Shown here one piece after another: positions 64,000-64,000 of a DNA stretch of 64,000 nt; position 1 is the stretch's first letter; each line of letters begins with the position of its first letter. Under the pieces are notes generated by a model. It ran no database searches and was not told the DNA's origin. It saw only the letters and a list, made by a program, of their open reading frames with translations. The translations under genes and the position numbers were made by a program. This DNA is from Eubacteriaceae bacterium. GTDB lineage: Bacteria; Bacillota; Clostridia; Eubacteriales; Alkalibacteraceae. The stretch is from contig DMAW01000007.1 of NCBI GenBank assembly GCA_003446375.1, positions 22,887-86,886 of the forward strand, written 5' to 3'.

Positions 64000-64000
64000 C

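Overview
The window is one contiguous, gene-dense piece of a low-GC chromosome from an anaerobic member of the Firmicutes (class Clostridia in the broad sense; a Tissierellales- or Peptostreptococcales-like organism fits). This rests on T-box leaders, GGAGG ribosome sites 5-9 nt before starts, TTG and GTG starts, split transketolase and split Fe-S fumarase, a clostridial 2[4Fe-4S] ferredoxin, rubredoxin, RNase M5, RicT, and the Bacillus/Clostridium order yaaO-tmk-holB-ricT-trmN. I see no transposase, integrase, prophage or CRISPR array. The genus is not determinable by eye.

Left part (1-17 kb, almost all minus strand): aroF and the start of tyrA lie behind a consensus promoter and a leader encoding a 38-residue peptide rich in Phe, Tyr and Trp, with an intrinsic terminator between leader and aroF. 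Next come rho (two tandem RNA-binding modules), an intergenic DnaA-box cluster, pyrG, yitT with split transketolase, alr, mtnN and two AEC-type carriers. deoD is on the plus strand. A minus-strand unit then encodes a PHP phosphoesterase, a cobalamin-binding protein without a DNA-binding domain, and a MacB/FtsX-like ABC pair.

Middle (16.5-42 kb): pspC, an MBL hydrolase, a CmpB-like membrane protein, a radical SAM/partner pair linked to DNA repair with a LexA-type box over its promoter, a stand-alone trpB behind a tryptophan T-box, a phosphohexomutase, ileS (eukaryote-like type) behind an isoleucine T-box, zupT, a flavoprotein, a HAD phosphatase, a MocR regulator divergent from an ECF vitamin transporter S component, tRNA-Pro(CGG), leuCD divergent from a Crp/Fnr regulator with a perfect operator, asnS, an FAH-family enzyme, and the run HAD-cca-mntP-rnmV-ksgA.

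Right part (42-64 kb): a complete compact histidine operon hisZGDCBHAF-hisIE on the plus strand with a consensus promoter and a likely operator at the transcription start; the yaaO-tmk-holB-ricT-ferredoxin-trmN cluster with a second DnaA-box cluster; thioredoxin, split fumarase, rubredoxin and a Bcp peroxiredoxin; a DMT transporter; a polar amino-acid ABC importer; a small unrecognised gene with a LexA-like box; a SorC regulator; and an SDR oxidoreductase. Amino-acid supply is a theme: several control layers (leader peptide, two T-boxes, operators) act on aromatic, Trp, Ile and His genes within 50 kb.

The most interesting items are the aromatic leader-peptide attenuator, the SOS-box-controlled radical SAM pair, the cobalamin-sensor/ABC operon, the duplicated RNA-binding module in Rho, and the two DnaA-box clusters far from any visible dnaA gene.
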